From Sphingosinicella sp. BN140058 (GTDB taxonomy: Bacteria > Pseudomonadota > Alphaproteobacteria > Sphingomonadales > Sphingomonadaceae), in contig NZ_CP035501.1 in the NCBI RefSeq assembly GCF_004135585.1, positions 607,001 to 671,000 on the forward strand: 64,000 nt of DNA. Reading direction: 5' to 3'. The position numbers were made by a program, and so were the translations under genes. The notes beneath the pieces are model-generated. The model was not told where the DNA came from. It searched no databases and worked only from the letters and a program-made list of their open reading frames with translations. This document shows, piece after piece, positions 34,325-43,453 of the stretch. The number at the start of each line of letters is the position of its first letter. Position 1 is the first letter of the stretch.

Positions 34325-34667
34325 CGGCTATCTCCTTCCGCTTGAGGTCTTGAATGACATCGTCCAGCGCATCGAAGCGGGCGTCCCAGAGCTGGCGGGC
34401 GCGCGCGATCCACGCCGCCTCCTCCTCCAGCCCGTGCCGGCTCAGCCGGCACCGCCGCACCCGCCCGATCTTCTCGGTCGTGACCAGCCCCGCGCGTTCC
34501 AGCACGCCGACATGCTTCTTCATGCCGGTAAGGGTCATGTGGAACCTGTCGGCCAGCACCGTGATCGACGCGTCGGCACGGCCAAGCTGTTCCAGCACCC
34601 CGCGGCGGGTGGGGTCCGAGAGGGCGGCGAAGGACGCATCGAGACGGGGGGCGTGATACTGAACCAT
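34305..34667 (-). CDS. ArsR-family repressor
   Basis: The protein has 120 residues. AALSDPTRRGVLEQLGRADA then SITVLADRFHMTLTGMKKHV GVLERAGLV is the ArsR winged helix. No metal-binding cysteines are present, so it is of the kind that pairs with SRPBCC genes. The start codon lies inside an 18-bp palindrome, which suggests autorepression. Confidence 0.88.
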   Translation of the reverse strand: MVQYHAPRLDASFAALSDPTRRGVLEQLGRADASITVLADRFHMTLTGMKKHVGVLERAGLVTTEKIGRVRRCRLSRHGLEEEAAWIARARQLWDARFDALDDVIQDLKRKEIADEPPGT

Positions 34668-34676
34668 ATGGTTCAG
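34659..34676 (-). promoter_or_regulatory. Operator palindrome over the ArsR start codon
   Basis: CTGAACCATATGGTTCAG is a perfect 18-bp palindrome. It contains the ATG of the regulator, so repressor binding would block both transcription start and ribosome access if the mRNA is leaderless or nearly so. The binding is inferred. Confidence 0.7.
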
Positions 34677-34821
34677 TTTCTACGCGTGCCTCGGGCAATG
34701 CGCAAGGTCTCTGCGTTGCGGGATCCGCGCGTCGGCTCAGCTGTCGCGGGCCGGGGCTACGGTCCGGGAAGTGAGGCGACGGGCATTATCGTTACCGCCC
34801 CCTGGTGGGTTCCCCCGCCGA

Positions 34822-35196
34822 TCAATGCTGGAGTGGATCATCCTCACGCGCCGGCCGGCCGATGCGGACGAGCAAGCCATCGGGGTCGCCGACGGCGAAT
34901 TCATAGGTACCCCACGGCTTGCGATGCGGTGCGCCTTTCTCGACGATGATGTCTCGGACACGGGCAGCGACCGCATCGACATCGTCGCAGAACAGAAACA
35001 GGCCGTGCGAATTGCGATCCGGGATCACCCAGCCGGCCTCGGCAGGCCGCAGGATGATCTCCCACCCCTTGCCGTCGGCCATGAAGCGGAACCCCGCATC
35101 GCCGCCGGTCACCGCGAAGCCCAGCCGCTCGTAGAAGGCTTGCGAGGCCTCGATGTCGTTGCAGGGGAGAATCGGAAGAAGCTGATGCCGCGTCAT
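34822..35196 (-). CDS. VOC/glyoxalase-fold protein
   Basis: The protein has 124 residues. LLPILPCNDIEASQAFYERL, DAGFRFMADGKGWEIILRPA and YEFAVGDPDGLLVRIGRPA form the beta-alpha-beta-beta-beta repeat of the vicinal oxygen chelate family (bleomycin-resistance/glyoxalase type). An in-frame upstream ATG is less likely. Substrate unknown. Confidence 0.85.
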   Translation of the reverse strand: MTRHQLLPILPCNDIEASQAFYERLGFAVTGGDAGFRFMADGKGWEIILRPAEAGWVIPDRNSHGLFLFCDDVDAVAARVRDIIVEKGAPHRKPWGTYEFAVGDPDGLLVRIGRPAREDDPLQH

Positions 35197-35348
35197 GGCA
35201 TGATGATGCCAGAGCCGCTGCCCCGGCACCATGGTCCCGACATGTCGCGACGGTGATTCCGCCTCGTCCCGCCCCTGCGCCTGCACGCCTCCGGGCTATG
35301 CCCGCCTCGCCGATCGTGCGATGCGTCGTAGCCATGAAGGACGATCCA

Positions 35349-35753
35349 ATGGTCACGGCACCACCGATCAAGAGTCATCAGGAGCTCTTCGCCTTGGCCT
35401 CGCCCGAAGCGCAAGGACGGCTGGAAGCGATCCAGGCGATCGTCGAGCAGAGGGTAAGCGGGGCCGAACGCTGCGTCGGCTATGGCATGCCGGCTTTCCG
35501 CAAGACCAGAATCTTCTTCTACTTCGCGGCGTTCAAGAAGCATATCGGCGTCTATCCGCCGGTCACGGCGCCGCAGCTTCTGGTCGAGGAACTCGACCCC
35601 TATCGCGGGCCGAAGGGCAATCTGATCTTCCCGCACGCCGCGCCTTTGCCGCTGGAACTGATCGGCCGCGCGGCCGAAGCTTTGGCCGATCACTATGCCG
35701 AGACCCCGACGTCGGGTGGAGCAGGCCGGGACAAGCGTAAGGTGAACGGATGA
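35349..35753 (+). CDS. DUF1801-family protein
   Basis: The protein has 134 residues from the ATG behind AAGGA. QGRLEAIQAIVEQRVSGAER, CVGYGMPAFRKTRIFFYFAA and KKHIGVYPP are typical of DUF1801 (YdhG/YjhQ-like, sometimes called iron-chaperone-like). Biochemical role not established. It overlaps the next gene by ATGA. Confidence 0.8.
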   Translation: MVTAPPIKSHQELFALASPEAQGRLEAIQAIVEQRVSGAERCVGYGMPAFRKTRIFFYFAAFKKHIGVYPPVTAPQLLVEELDPYRGPKGNLIFPHAAPLPLELIGRAAEALADHYAETPTSGGAGRDKRKVNG

Positions 35754-36148
35754 ACGCGCTCATCGCCACCCTTGCCGCCTTGACGATGCATCCGGGAATG
35801 GTGACGCAGCAGGGGGTCGATACGACCCGCTACGAGCGGATCAGCGGTTCTCGGCTGAAGGACCTGCTGCGCGGCTCCCGGATGCACGATCCAGAATGCG
35901 AAACTGGTGACGGCTGCGACGAGACCTTCTCGGACGGCGGCCGAATGCGCCGGAGCACCTCTTCGACACTCTGGGCGGCCGGGCGCTACAGCGTCGCGCG
36001 AGGCTCCTATTGCACCGCAGTGAGCGGCAGCAGGCGATGCTTCGAACTCTGGGGGGATCCCGGAACGGGCTCCCCCTGGCTGCGGATTCCTGTCGGGGCC
36101 GATCCGCGCTCCGGACGAATCGTCCACCTCGTCCCGGTCGGAAGCTGA
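35750..36148 (+). CDS. Small hypothetical protein coupled to the DUF1801 gene
   Basis: The protein has 132 residues and a weak hydrophobic leader (MNALIATLAALTM). Four cysteines (MHDPECETGDGC, GSYCTAVSGSRRCFELW) suggest disulfides if exported. The C-terminal half looks like a compact beta fold. Family not recognised. Its ATG overlaps the upstream stop. Confidence 0.6.
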   Translation: MNALIATLAALTMHPGMVTQQGVDTTRYERISGSRLKDLLRGSRMHDPECETGDGCDETFSDGGRMRRSTSSTLWAAGRYSVARGSYCTAVSGSRRCFELWGDPGTGSPWLRIPVGADPRSGRIVHLVPVGS

Positions 36149-36250
36149 ACCCGAAACAGAACGAGGGCGGTCAAGCCGGCTCGGCGGCTATTCCGATGAT
36201 ACTTCCACGCCGGCGTGTCGAGACGTCCTGCGCCGCGGACAGCCCCCCGT

Positions 36251-37894
36251 CTATTCGTAGCTGTACAGCCGCACCTTCTGGATGCCCCATTCGTCACCCA
36301 GGCGGACGTGGCGGCCCTGGTGGGTCTGGTCGCCGTTGAGATGCCGTCCGGCGATCCAGGCGCCATTGGCGTCGAAATGGCCTTCACTCGCGCTGGCGAT
36401 GCCGGCCGCATTCTTGGTCCCGCCGACCGGCTTCATCGTGACGGTGATGTTGCGGCCGGCGATCAGATATTCCTCGGGGCCGGTCTGGACGATCAGCCCG
36501 CCGGCCTTGTCGGTATTCGGCCCCGCCACCGGGTTGATGATGTCGGCGAACGAGATCGTGAAGCGATAGTCGCCGATGGTGCGCACCTGCGGCTCGTAGA
36601 TCATCGTGCCGTCGTAGAGGAAGCGGGGCTTGAAGCCGGTCAGCCGCTCGCTGCCCTGATTGGCGAGGATGTGCGGGGTCAGCTGGCGCAGCACGTCATA
36701 GGCCTGCGCCAACGGATGGTCCGCCCCCGCATCGCCGATCGACTCGATCGAGAACGGGCCGAACCCGATCGCATCCTTCTCGCCGAAGGCGTAAAAGGCA
36801 TTGGCCGGCACGTCGAACCGGTCGGCATTGTTCGCCTCGGGAACGAACAGCGGATTGTCGGGCCTCGTATAGCGATCGACGATGTCGCTGAAATTGGGGA
36901 AGTAGATGTCGGGCGCGATGAAGTCGACGCTGGGCGCGCCCGCTTTCCACACGTCGAGCAGATGGGGCAGCGGCCCGCCGCTCGGATACTCGCCCGGTGC
37001 GCGCCCGGGACGGTTGAGCGCGACGTTGACGTACATCGGCATCGCATAAGCGGCCTTGCCGGCGCGGGTGAGCGTTTCGGCGAAGCGCGCATAATGCCAT
37101 GCCGTGAACACTTCCTCGCCCGCATCGCCGCGTCCGAACACTTCCGCCCAACTCCCGCTCTCGCGCGCACCGCGATCGAGCCACAGCTGCTTCAATTCGG
37201 GCACCAGGCTGTCCCGATGCGCGGCTAGGTAGCGCAGCAGTTCGGCCGGGACCGGTGCCCGCCACGCGGCTTCGGCGAGCGGCCCGTAGTCGCGCGCGAC
37301 CGGAAGCATGCCGATCTCGTTCTCGACCTGGGTCATCACCACCGTCTGCTGACGCTCGTCGATGCTGCGGACATGCGCCATCAGCGCCGCGAACGCACGG
37401 CCGTCGGCGGCCTGGAGGTCCGGCGCGTGGGCGGAGAGGATCTCGACTCCGGTGCCGTTCGGCCGCTGCGCGCGCGGGAAGCGCGTCTCGTCGCGCTTCA
37501 CCCATTCGGGCACGTAGGTCGACATGCTGTTCTTGTAGGCTCCGAACCAGAGCAGCACGAGCCGCAGGTCGTGCGCCCGCGCGTCGCGGATCAGCCGGTC
37601 GACGCTCGACCAGTCGAAGCGCCCCTCCGCCGGCTCGATCATGTCCCACTGGATGGGGGCGAGGACCGTGTTGAGGTTCATCGCCTTCAGCCGTGGCCAG
37701 TGCGGCGCCATGTAGGCGGCGCTGGACGCGGACGAGTTGCCGAGTTCGCCGGCCAGGAGAAGCATCGGCTTGCCCTGCACCTTGAGCTGGATCGCGGTGC
37801 CGTGGCGGACCAGCTTCGGCGGCTGGGCCTGGCCGGCGGCGGCGCAGGCGGCAGCGGCGAGCGCGATCGAGGCCTTCAGATACGAACGGGTCAT
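36251..37894 (-). CDS. GH35-like beta-galactosidase with DUF5597 C-terminus
   Basis: The protein has 547 residues with a Sec signal (ASIALAAAACAAAGQA), so it is periplasmic. MNLNTVLAPIQWDMIEPAEG then RFDWSSVDRLIRDARAHDLR is the (beta/alpha)8 GH35/GH42-clan fold. MTQVENEIGM holds the acid/base glutamate, and NPLFVPEANN probably the nucleophile. The last 130 residues match DUF5597, the usual companion domain. It removes terminal beta-galactosides. It lies downstream of a TonB receptor, with a terminator between them, consistent with a small glycan-uptake locus. Confidence 0.85.
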   Translation of the reverse strand: MTRSYLKASIALAAAACAAAGQAQPPKLVRHGTAIQLKVQGKPMLLLAGELGNSSASSAAYMAPHWPRLKAMNLNTVLAPIQWDMIEPAEGRFDWSSVDRLIRDARAHDLRLVLLWFGAYKNSMSTYVPEWVKRDETRFPRAQRPNGTGVEILSAHAPDLQAADGRAFAALMAHVRSIDERQQTVVMTQVENEIGMLPVARDYGPLAEAAWRAPVPAELLRYLAAHRDSLVPELKQLWLDRGARESGSWAEVFGRGDAGEEVFTAWHYARFAETLTRAGKAAYAMPMYVNVALNRPGRAPGEYPSGGPLPHLLDVWKAGAPSVDFIAPDIYFPNFSDIVDRYTRPDNPLFVPEANNADRFDVPANAFYAFGEKDAIGFGPFSIESIGDAGADHPLAQAYDVLRQLTPHILANQGSERLTGFKPRFLYDGTMIYEPQVRTIGDYRFTISFADIINPVAGPNTDKAGGLIVQTGPEEYLIAGRNITVTMKPVGGTKNAAGIASASEGHFDANGAWIAGRHLNGDQTHQGRHVRLGDEWGIQKVRLYSYE

Positions 37895-37933
37895 GGCACG
37901 TTTCCTCTCACGTCGGCATCCGCGGTTGAACCG

Positions 37934-37999
37934 AAAAAAGATGCCACCTGTCGGTGGCATCAGTGGAGGAGCATGAGGGGAGCCGCAGGCGCGGCTCCC
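37934..37999 (-). terminator. Double terminator after the TonB receptor gene
   Basis: Two hairpins lie between the receptor stop and the galactosidase start. One has a 9-bp stem at 37978-37986/37991-37999. The other has a 9-bp stem GATGCCACC/GGTGGCATC at 37940-37948/37953-37961, followed on the minus strand by TTTTTT. The second is a textbook intrinsic terminator. The galactosidase therefore probably has its own promoter or depends on read-through. Confidence 0.85.
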
Positions 38000-38008
38000 G
38001 GTCTCGGA

Positions 38009-41000
38009 TCAGAAGCGCCCGCGCAGGCCGACCAGCACGGTTCTTCCGGGATTATATTCGTTGAAGGTCGCGTTCGGAAATTGGAAGTAGCTGCTCTGCG
38101 CCTGCTTGGTGATGTTGATCACGTTGACGACCAGGGTCGGCAGATAATCGTTGTCGAATATCTTGCCGAGATCGACGTTGCCCGAGAAATCGAGCTGCGA
38201 ATAATCGCGGCCGAAGATGGCGGCGGCAGGGATTCCGTTCTGGTTGAGGCCGGACCCCTGCGATCCTTCGTTATAGGTATAGGTCAGCCGGGCCGAGATG
38301 CCGCTGCCTTCGTAATAGCCGGTCAGCGTATAGGTCGTCGGCGCGACTCCGATCGCCACTGCCGGCGCGCCCTCGCCCTCGCCCTTCTGATCGATCAGGG
38401 TGAGGTTGCCCTGCACGCCGAAGCCTTCGACGCCGATGTAGCGGGTGAGGAAGTCGAGCGGCTGGGTGATCTGGAACTCGAGCCCGTTCACCTTCAGCTT
38501 GCCGTCGGCATTGACCTGCTGCTGCAGGACGACGTCGACCGCGCTGAGCGGCTGCCCGCCGACGGCGCGGGAGGCGAGCGCGTCGCGCTGTGCCTGGGTC
38601 AGCGAGTCGACGGTGATGCCATATTGCTCGAGGAACGAGAACGGCACCGTGCGCAGGCCGTTGACGGTGAAGCCGGTGATCGACTTGCGGAATGCCGCAA
38701 CCGCGATCACGCCCTCGCCGCCGGTATAATATTCGAAGCCGAGATCGATATTGTCCGAGATGTAGGGATCGAGATCGCTGTTGCCGACCGTGCCGACGTC
38801 GGCCGATGGCGCGACGAAGCTCGCGCCCGGCAGCAGGGCGTTGGGATCGGGGCGGGTCATCGTCCTCGACACCGATGCGCGCGCGACCGCCTTGCCGGCG
38901 AAATCGAAGGCGAGGCTCGCCGACGGCAGGAAGTTGGAATAGAGCGTCCGCGTCGTCGAGAAGTTGATCACGTTCGGGTAGCGCCCGCCGTCGGCGATGG
39001 TGGCGTTGCGCGGGTCCGGAACGCTGATCCGGCCACCGACGATCTGCTCGGTGCGGACGTAGCGGACTCCGCCGTTCAGCCGCAGCGTGTTCTCGCCGAC
39101 GTCGATGACGCCGTTCGCTTCGACGAAGGTACCGGTCACTTTCTCGCGGATCAGGCCGCCATTGGCGCCGCTGCTGCCGGTGCCGGTCTCGGCGGCATCG
39201 GCGAGCAGCTGCCGGTAATTGGTGTCCTGGCGGAACTTGTCCCAGTCCACGGTGATGAAGCCGTTGCTGTTGGGCAGCAGATAGCCGGGCACCGCCGCGG
39301 TCGGGATCAGCGAGCCCGCATAGGTGATTGGCGCGCCCCCGGCGGTGAAGTTGGTGCCGTAGCCCGGGAAGGTCGGGAAGCCCGCCGGGGTGGCGCTGCC
39401 GGGCTGGTTGAGGCCGGTGCACGGCGTCGTGCCGGTATTGGGCGCCGGCAGGGTAACGCTCGGCCCGTTGCCGCAGATCGCATTCTGCCACGGATTGGTG
39501 TTGTCGAACGGCGTGATCCGCCGCTTGGTATCGTCATAGGCGCCGCCGACCCGGACGCTGAAGCGCCGCTCGTCGCCGAACAGCAGGCTGCCGCGCACGC
39601 CCTTGGTTTCCGTCGCCCGCTCCTCCCCGTTGAGATTGACGCGGCCGCCGCCGGCCCAGCCGAAATTGCGCGGATCGTTGAGATCGATGTTGGTGCTGAT
39701 GTCGGGGATGCCGCCGTCATTGGCATAGGTGACGGTGGTGCCGCTGCTTGGCGGGCTGATCACCAGAACGGTCGGGCTCTCGCGCCGGAAATCGCTCTTG
39801 GTGTAATTGGCCTGGATGTCGCCCTTGATCCATTCGTTGACCGTGAATTCCGCGCCCGGATTGACGCCCCAATATTCCTGGTCGTCGCTATAGGGCCGAT
39901 ATTCCAGGAAGAATTGCGCATTGGCGTAGGTGCCGCTGGTGACGACGCAGCCTGCCGAACAATCCTCGCGGTCGTAGGTGGTGTTGAGCGGGATCGCGGC
40001 GCCGTTGCGGCCGACCCAGTTCATCGCCGTCCGCGTGAAGTCGGTGGTGCGCTTCGCATACATGCCGTCGACGTAGAAGCGGAGCGAATCGCTCGGCCGC
40101 CACTCGAGCGAGACGAGGCCGTTATAGCGGTCGCGTGATCCGATTTCGGTCCGCGGCCGTCCCAAGCGCGGGATCAGGCCGTTGTCGATCTGATCGATCG
40201 TCGCGCCCGGGTTGTTCGCGAGCAGGAAGGCTTGGTCGATCACGGCACCGGGGGTGAGGCCGTTGCCGGCATTGGCCGGCACCACTCCGGGAATCGCGAA
40301 ATTGCCGCCGCCGGTCGGATTGCGGGTGCCGGCGCGCTGGGTGGCGCTGAGATTGGGATTGGTCCAGCCGATCGTTTCGAAACCGTCGACCCGGAACTGG
40401 TTCTTGACGATGGCGCCGCCGACCAGGATGCCGAAGTCGCCGAAGGTGGCGCTGGCAACGACATGGCCGCGATAGCCCCATTTGTCGGCCCCGCTCACCT
40501 TCGACCCCTGCAGGCCGTAGCTGATATACGGCTTGGGATTGTCGAAGGGCCGCGCCGAGCGGAGGTTGACGGTGCCCGCAGCACCGCCCTCGACCTGGCT
40601 CGCGACCGGAGTCTTGCTCACCGTCAGCTGGGTGAACAATTCGGTCGGCAGCAGATCGAGATCGACTTCCCGGTTGGTGCCCTGGGCATCGAAGCGGACG
40701 GAGGCGACCGCAACCGGCGCGCCGTTCAGCAGCACGCGGGTGAAGTTGGTGCCGAGGCCGCGGATGGCGACGTTGGCGCCCTCGCCGGTCACTTCCCGGC
40801 TGATCGTGACGCCAGGGATGCGGTTCACCGATTCGGCGATGTTGGTGTCGGGGAACTTGCCGATATCCTCGGCGAAGATGGTGTCGGTAAAGCCGATCGA
40901 GTTGCGCTTGGCGTTGGTCTGGCTCTGCAGCGAGGCGCGGAAGCCGGTGACCACGATCTCGCCATTGCCGGTCGCCGAGGGATCGGCGCCTTCCTGGTCG

Positions 41001-41194
41001 ACGGAATCGATCTGGGTCGGTGCGGTCTGCCCGGCACCGTCCTGCGCCTGGACATCGGCCGGCTCGGCGATCGTGTCGCCGGGCGCGGCCGCCGGCGCGT
41101 CGGCCGATTGAGCCGCAGCGAGGGACGACACCGCGATCGTCGAGGTTGCGACAGCCCTGAGCAGGGCGCGACGTACCAGTTCGATGCGAGACAT
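38009..41194 (-). CDS. TonB-dependent outer-membrane receptor
   Basis: The protein has 1061 residues from the ATG behind GGGAGGA. It has a Sec signal (AVATSTIAVSSLAAAQ) and a TonB box-like region after a Pro/Ala-rich stretch (GEIVVTGFRASLQSQ). The plug domain contains IAESVNRIPGVTISREVTGE and NVAIRGLGTNFTRVLLNGAP. A 22-strand barrel ends in VLVGLRGRF. The length and NVAIRGLG plug are those of sphingomonad/Caulobacter carbohydrate-type receptors. Together with the downstream galactosidase and the upstream LacI-like operator it suggests uptake of a galactose-containing oligosaccharide. The ligand is inferred. Confidence 0.92.
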   Translation of the reverse strand: MSRIELVRRALLRAVATSTIAVSSLAAAQSADAPAAAPGDTIAEPADVQAQDGAGQTAPTQIDSVDQEGADPSATGNGEIVVTGFRASLQSQTNAKRNSIGFTDTIFAEDIGKFPDTNIAESVNRIPGVTISREVTGEGANVAIRGLGTNFTRVLLNGAPVAVASVRFDAQGTNREVDLDLLPTELFTQLTVSKTPVASQVEGGAAGTVNLRSARPFDNPKPYISYGLQGSKVSGADKWGYRGHVVASATFGDFGILVGGAIVKNQFRVDGFETIGWTNPNLSATQRAGTRNPTGGGNFAIPGVVPANAGNGLTPGAVIDQAFLLANNPGATIDQIDNGLIPRLGRPRTEIGSRDRYNGLVSLEWRPSDSLRFYVDGMYAKRTTDFTRTAMNWVGRNGAAIPLNTTYDREDCSAGCVVTSGTYANAQFFLEYRPYSDDQEYWGVNPGAEFTVNEWIKGDIQANYTKSDFRRESPTVLVISPPSSGTTVTYANDGGIPDISTNIDLNDPRNFGWAGGGRVNLNGEERATETKGVRGSLLFGDERRFSVRVGGAYDDTKRRITPFDNTNPWQNAICGNGPSVTLPAPNTGTTPCTGLNQPGSATPAGFPTFPGYGTNFTAGGAPITYAGSLIPTAAVPGYLLPNSNGFITVDWDKFRQDTNYRQLLADAAETGTGSSGANGGLIREKVTGTFVEANGVIDVGENTLRLNGGVRYVRTEQIVGGRISVPDPRNATIADGGRYPNVINFSTTRTLYSNFLPSASLAFDFAGKAVARASVSRTMTRPDPNALLPGASFVAPSADVGTVGNSDLDPYISDNIDLGFEYYTGGEGVIAVAAFRKSITGFTVNGLRTVPFSFLEQYGITVDSLTQAQRDALASRAVGGQPLSAVDVVLQQQVNADGKLKVNGLEFQITQPLDFLTRYIGVEGFGVQGNLTLIDQKGEGEGAPAVAIGVAPTTYTLTGYYEGSGISARLTYTYNEGSQGSGLNQNGIPAAAIFGRDYSQLDFSGNVDLGKIFDNDYLPTLVVNVINITKQAQSSYFQFPNATFNEYNPGRTVLVGLRGRF

Positions 41195-41246
41195 TCGAAA
41201 TCCTCCCCTCGCCCGGCCCATGCTTTTTGCAGGTGCCGGCCTGTGA

Positions 41247-41291
41247 ATGTTACCGGTACCATCTATACTGGCGGCGTTTTCGGGGTGTCAA
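41247..41291 (-). promoter_or_regulatory. TonB receptor promoter with LacI-type operator
   Basis: On the minus strand TTGACA (41286-41291) and TATAGA (41262-41267) are separated by 18 bp, a good sigma-70 promoter. The operator-like ATGTTACCGGTACCAT (41247-41262) abuts the -10 and matches LacI-family palindromes of the GTTACCGGTAAC type. A second copy, GTTATCGGTAAC, lies upstream at 41396-41407. No LacI gene is in the window. Confidence 0.75.
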
Positions 41292-41393
41292 CAAAGACCT
41301 CGGACTCCAGAGGATTTTGCGATGATGCGAGAGGATCGCGGCGCCACTGTCGAGCGTACCTGAGCCGGACTTCCACGTCGGCATGGCGCACAA

Positions 41394-41417
41394 ATGTTAT
41401 CGGTAACTCACGTTACC
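41394..41417. promoter_or_regulatory. Second LacI-type operator upstream of the TonB receptor
   Basis: ATGTTATCGGTAAC at 41394-41407 is followed by a half-site CGTTACCG at 41411-41418. It is about 150 bp from the promoter operator, a distance that would allow DNA looping between two bound repressors. The looping is inference. Confidence 0.55.
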
Positions 41418-41629
41418 GAATTGCCGGCGCCAGAGGGCTGCGCGGGCCACCATAGCATGCGCACGGCTGCGAGGGCAGCAGGATCCGCTACGGAGATGCC
41501 GAACTTTCGATTATCACTCGGCAAATGCGCGTGCATCGTTCGGCGGGAAGATCGGAAATGATCCGCGTCGCGAATGTCGCCGATCCCGCCTGTACAGCTC
41601 GGTCCCGGCGCGACGCGTGCGCGTCCGTG

Positions 41630-42179
41630 CTAGCGCCCCACAAGCTGTGCGGCGTCGGAGCTTCTCGCTTGTGCCGTCTGTGTCATCCGCGACAGGGCCT
41701 CGGCGATGAACGCACGTTCCGCCTCGGCGCTCGCGAAGAAGCGGCGCGGAAGCACCATCGCGCTGCTCTGCACCAGGAACACCCAATATTTGCGGGTCCG
41801 GTAGAAGTCGGTGACGCACGCCCAGCGGGCCGTCATCCTGACGTCCCCAAGATCGTAATCCAGGCCCTCGGGCGTCAGGCGAAGCGTCAGCGGCTGCTCG
41901 TAGGCCTGTCCGCGCCGGGCGAGCGCCCGCCGCATCGACGGGCCCATCACCATCTGGGTGATGACGATGCCGACAGCCAGGCCGATGAACGCGAATTCGA
42001 CAATGATCAGCGCCCGTCAGACACGATCCGGACGCCCATTTCCCAACCGGCATGCCGACCGCGAACATGCAGGCGAGCGCGATGCTCTTGATCTGGCGCG
42101 GCGACACGCCCCGCCGCCCCTTCACATAGGCCATCGCGGCATTGCTCTCCCCCGCCGCCAGAACGCCCGTCGCTTCCAT
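41630..42179 (-). pseudogene. YcxB-like membrane protein broken by a frameshift
   Basis: Translation starts at the ATG at 42179 behind AGGGGAGG. It runs through PRQIKSIALACMFAVGMPVG, where a first membrane helix should lie, and loses the frame near 42008-42016. The adjacent frame continues without its own start as LIIVEFAFIGLAVGIVITQM then VMGPSMRRALARRGQAY. It ends with the YcxB-type C-terminal domain (GLDYDLGDVRMTARW, TDFYRTRKYWVFLVQSS). One inserted or deleted base restores about 180 residues. It may be a true pseudogene, programmed frameshift or sequencing error. Confidence 0.7.
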
Positions 42180-42302
42180 TCGCCTCCCCTTGGTCCCGCG
42201 CAGCGCGAACCTTAGCCACGCACCCCGGGCTGCGTCGATGGGCTGGATTTGCAGGCGCCGCTCATGCACCATGTCTTTCGAACATCGTGCACGGGAGCAG
42301 GG

Positions 42303-43238
42303 ATGATGCTGTCGTCGAAAGCGTCGATCTTGGCCGGCCTTCTTGTTGCCTCCGCCGCAACGGGGCAGCAGGGGTTGATGACGCCCCGACAGTTTCAGGA
42401 GATCCCGTCGCGCGCCGCGGATGCGGTCTCCCGCTATGGATCGGACCCGAACCAGTATGGCGAGTTGCGGCTGCCGGCCGGTTCGGGGCCGCATCCGGTG
42501 GTGGTGCTGGTCCACGGAGGCTGCTTCAAGGCCGCCTATGCGACGCTGCGCGATCTCGCACCCATCGGGGATGCCCTGAAGCGCGAAGGCATCGCCACCT
42601 GGAACATCGAGTATCGGCGCCTCGGCCAGCCCGGCGGCGGATGGCCAGGAACCTATCAGGATGTCGGCGCCGCCATCGATCATCTGCGCGGCCTCGCCCG
42701 GCGCGACCGGCTCGATCTGCGCCGGATCGTGTTCGTGGGCCATTCGGCGGGCGGCCACCTCGCCCTCTGGGCGGCGGCGCGAGCCCGGGTGCCTTCGACG
42801 AGCGCCATCGCCGGCCGTCGCCCCCTGCGTCCGCTCGGTGCCATCGATCTCGCCGGCCCGTTCGACATGCGGGAGAACATCGCCAATTATCATGGCGAAT
42901 GCCGCGATCCCGTGATCACGCAGATGATGGGCGGCGAGCCCGATCGTGTGCCCGACCATTATCGTGCCGCATCGCCGGGCGCGCTGCTGCCGTTGCAGGT
43001 GCCGCATGTGCTGATCTGGGGGGAGCATGAAAGCTTCATGCCGCGCCCGCTCGCCGAGCGATATGTCGAGCGCGCCCGCGCCGCAGGTGACGACGCCGTC
43101 CTGCGCATCGTCTCCGGCGCCGGCCATTTCGAGATCGCGAGCCCGCTGACGCCGGCCTGGCCGGTGCTGCTCGCCGAGATCAAGCGGCTCCTCGAGGCGC
43201 CGGCGTCGGACGGAAGATCCTCTTCGTCTCGACGTTAG
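42303..43238 (+). CDS. Exported alpha/beta-hydrolase (esterase-like)
   Basis: The protein has 311 residues with a leader (SKASILAGLLVASAATG). HPVVVLVHGGCFKAAYATLR is the HGG oxyanion-hole region. RIVFVGHSAGGHLALWAAAR gives the nucleophile in GHSAG, and SGAGHFEIA the catalytic His. It resembles the BD-FAE/prolyl-oligopeptidase-like esterases that often deacylate sugars. Substrate not determined. Confidence 0.85.
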   Translation: MMLSSKASILAGLLVASAATGQQGLMTPRQFQEIPSRAADAVSRYGSDPNQYGELRLPAGSGPHPVVVLVHGGCFKAAYATLRDLAPIGDALKREGIATWNIEYRRLGQPGGGWPGTYQDVGAAIDHLRGLARRDRLDLRRIVFVGHSAGGHLALWAAARARVPSTSAIAGRRPLRPLGAIDLAGPFDMRENIANYHGECRDPVITQMMGGEPDRVPDHYRAASPGALLPLQVPHVLIWGEHESFMPRPLAERYVERARAAGDDAVLRIVSGAGHFEIASPLTPAWPVLLAEIKRLLEAPASDGRSSSSRR

Positions 43239-43453
43239 GGCCGCCCTCGCGTGACATCGTCGAATCCCTGAACGGCGCATCCAACCCTTGCTCACGCGGC
43301 AATACTTGCGGGTGCGCCCAGGAGTACGATCCGCCCCAGCGGTCTGCTGTGACGCACATTCGCCCTGTCCTCGTCCCCCAAAGCTTTGCACAAGAGCGCC
43401 CAACGACCTGAACTCCGGATTGGAAGGAAAGTCTGCACCATGACGATCCTGGC

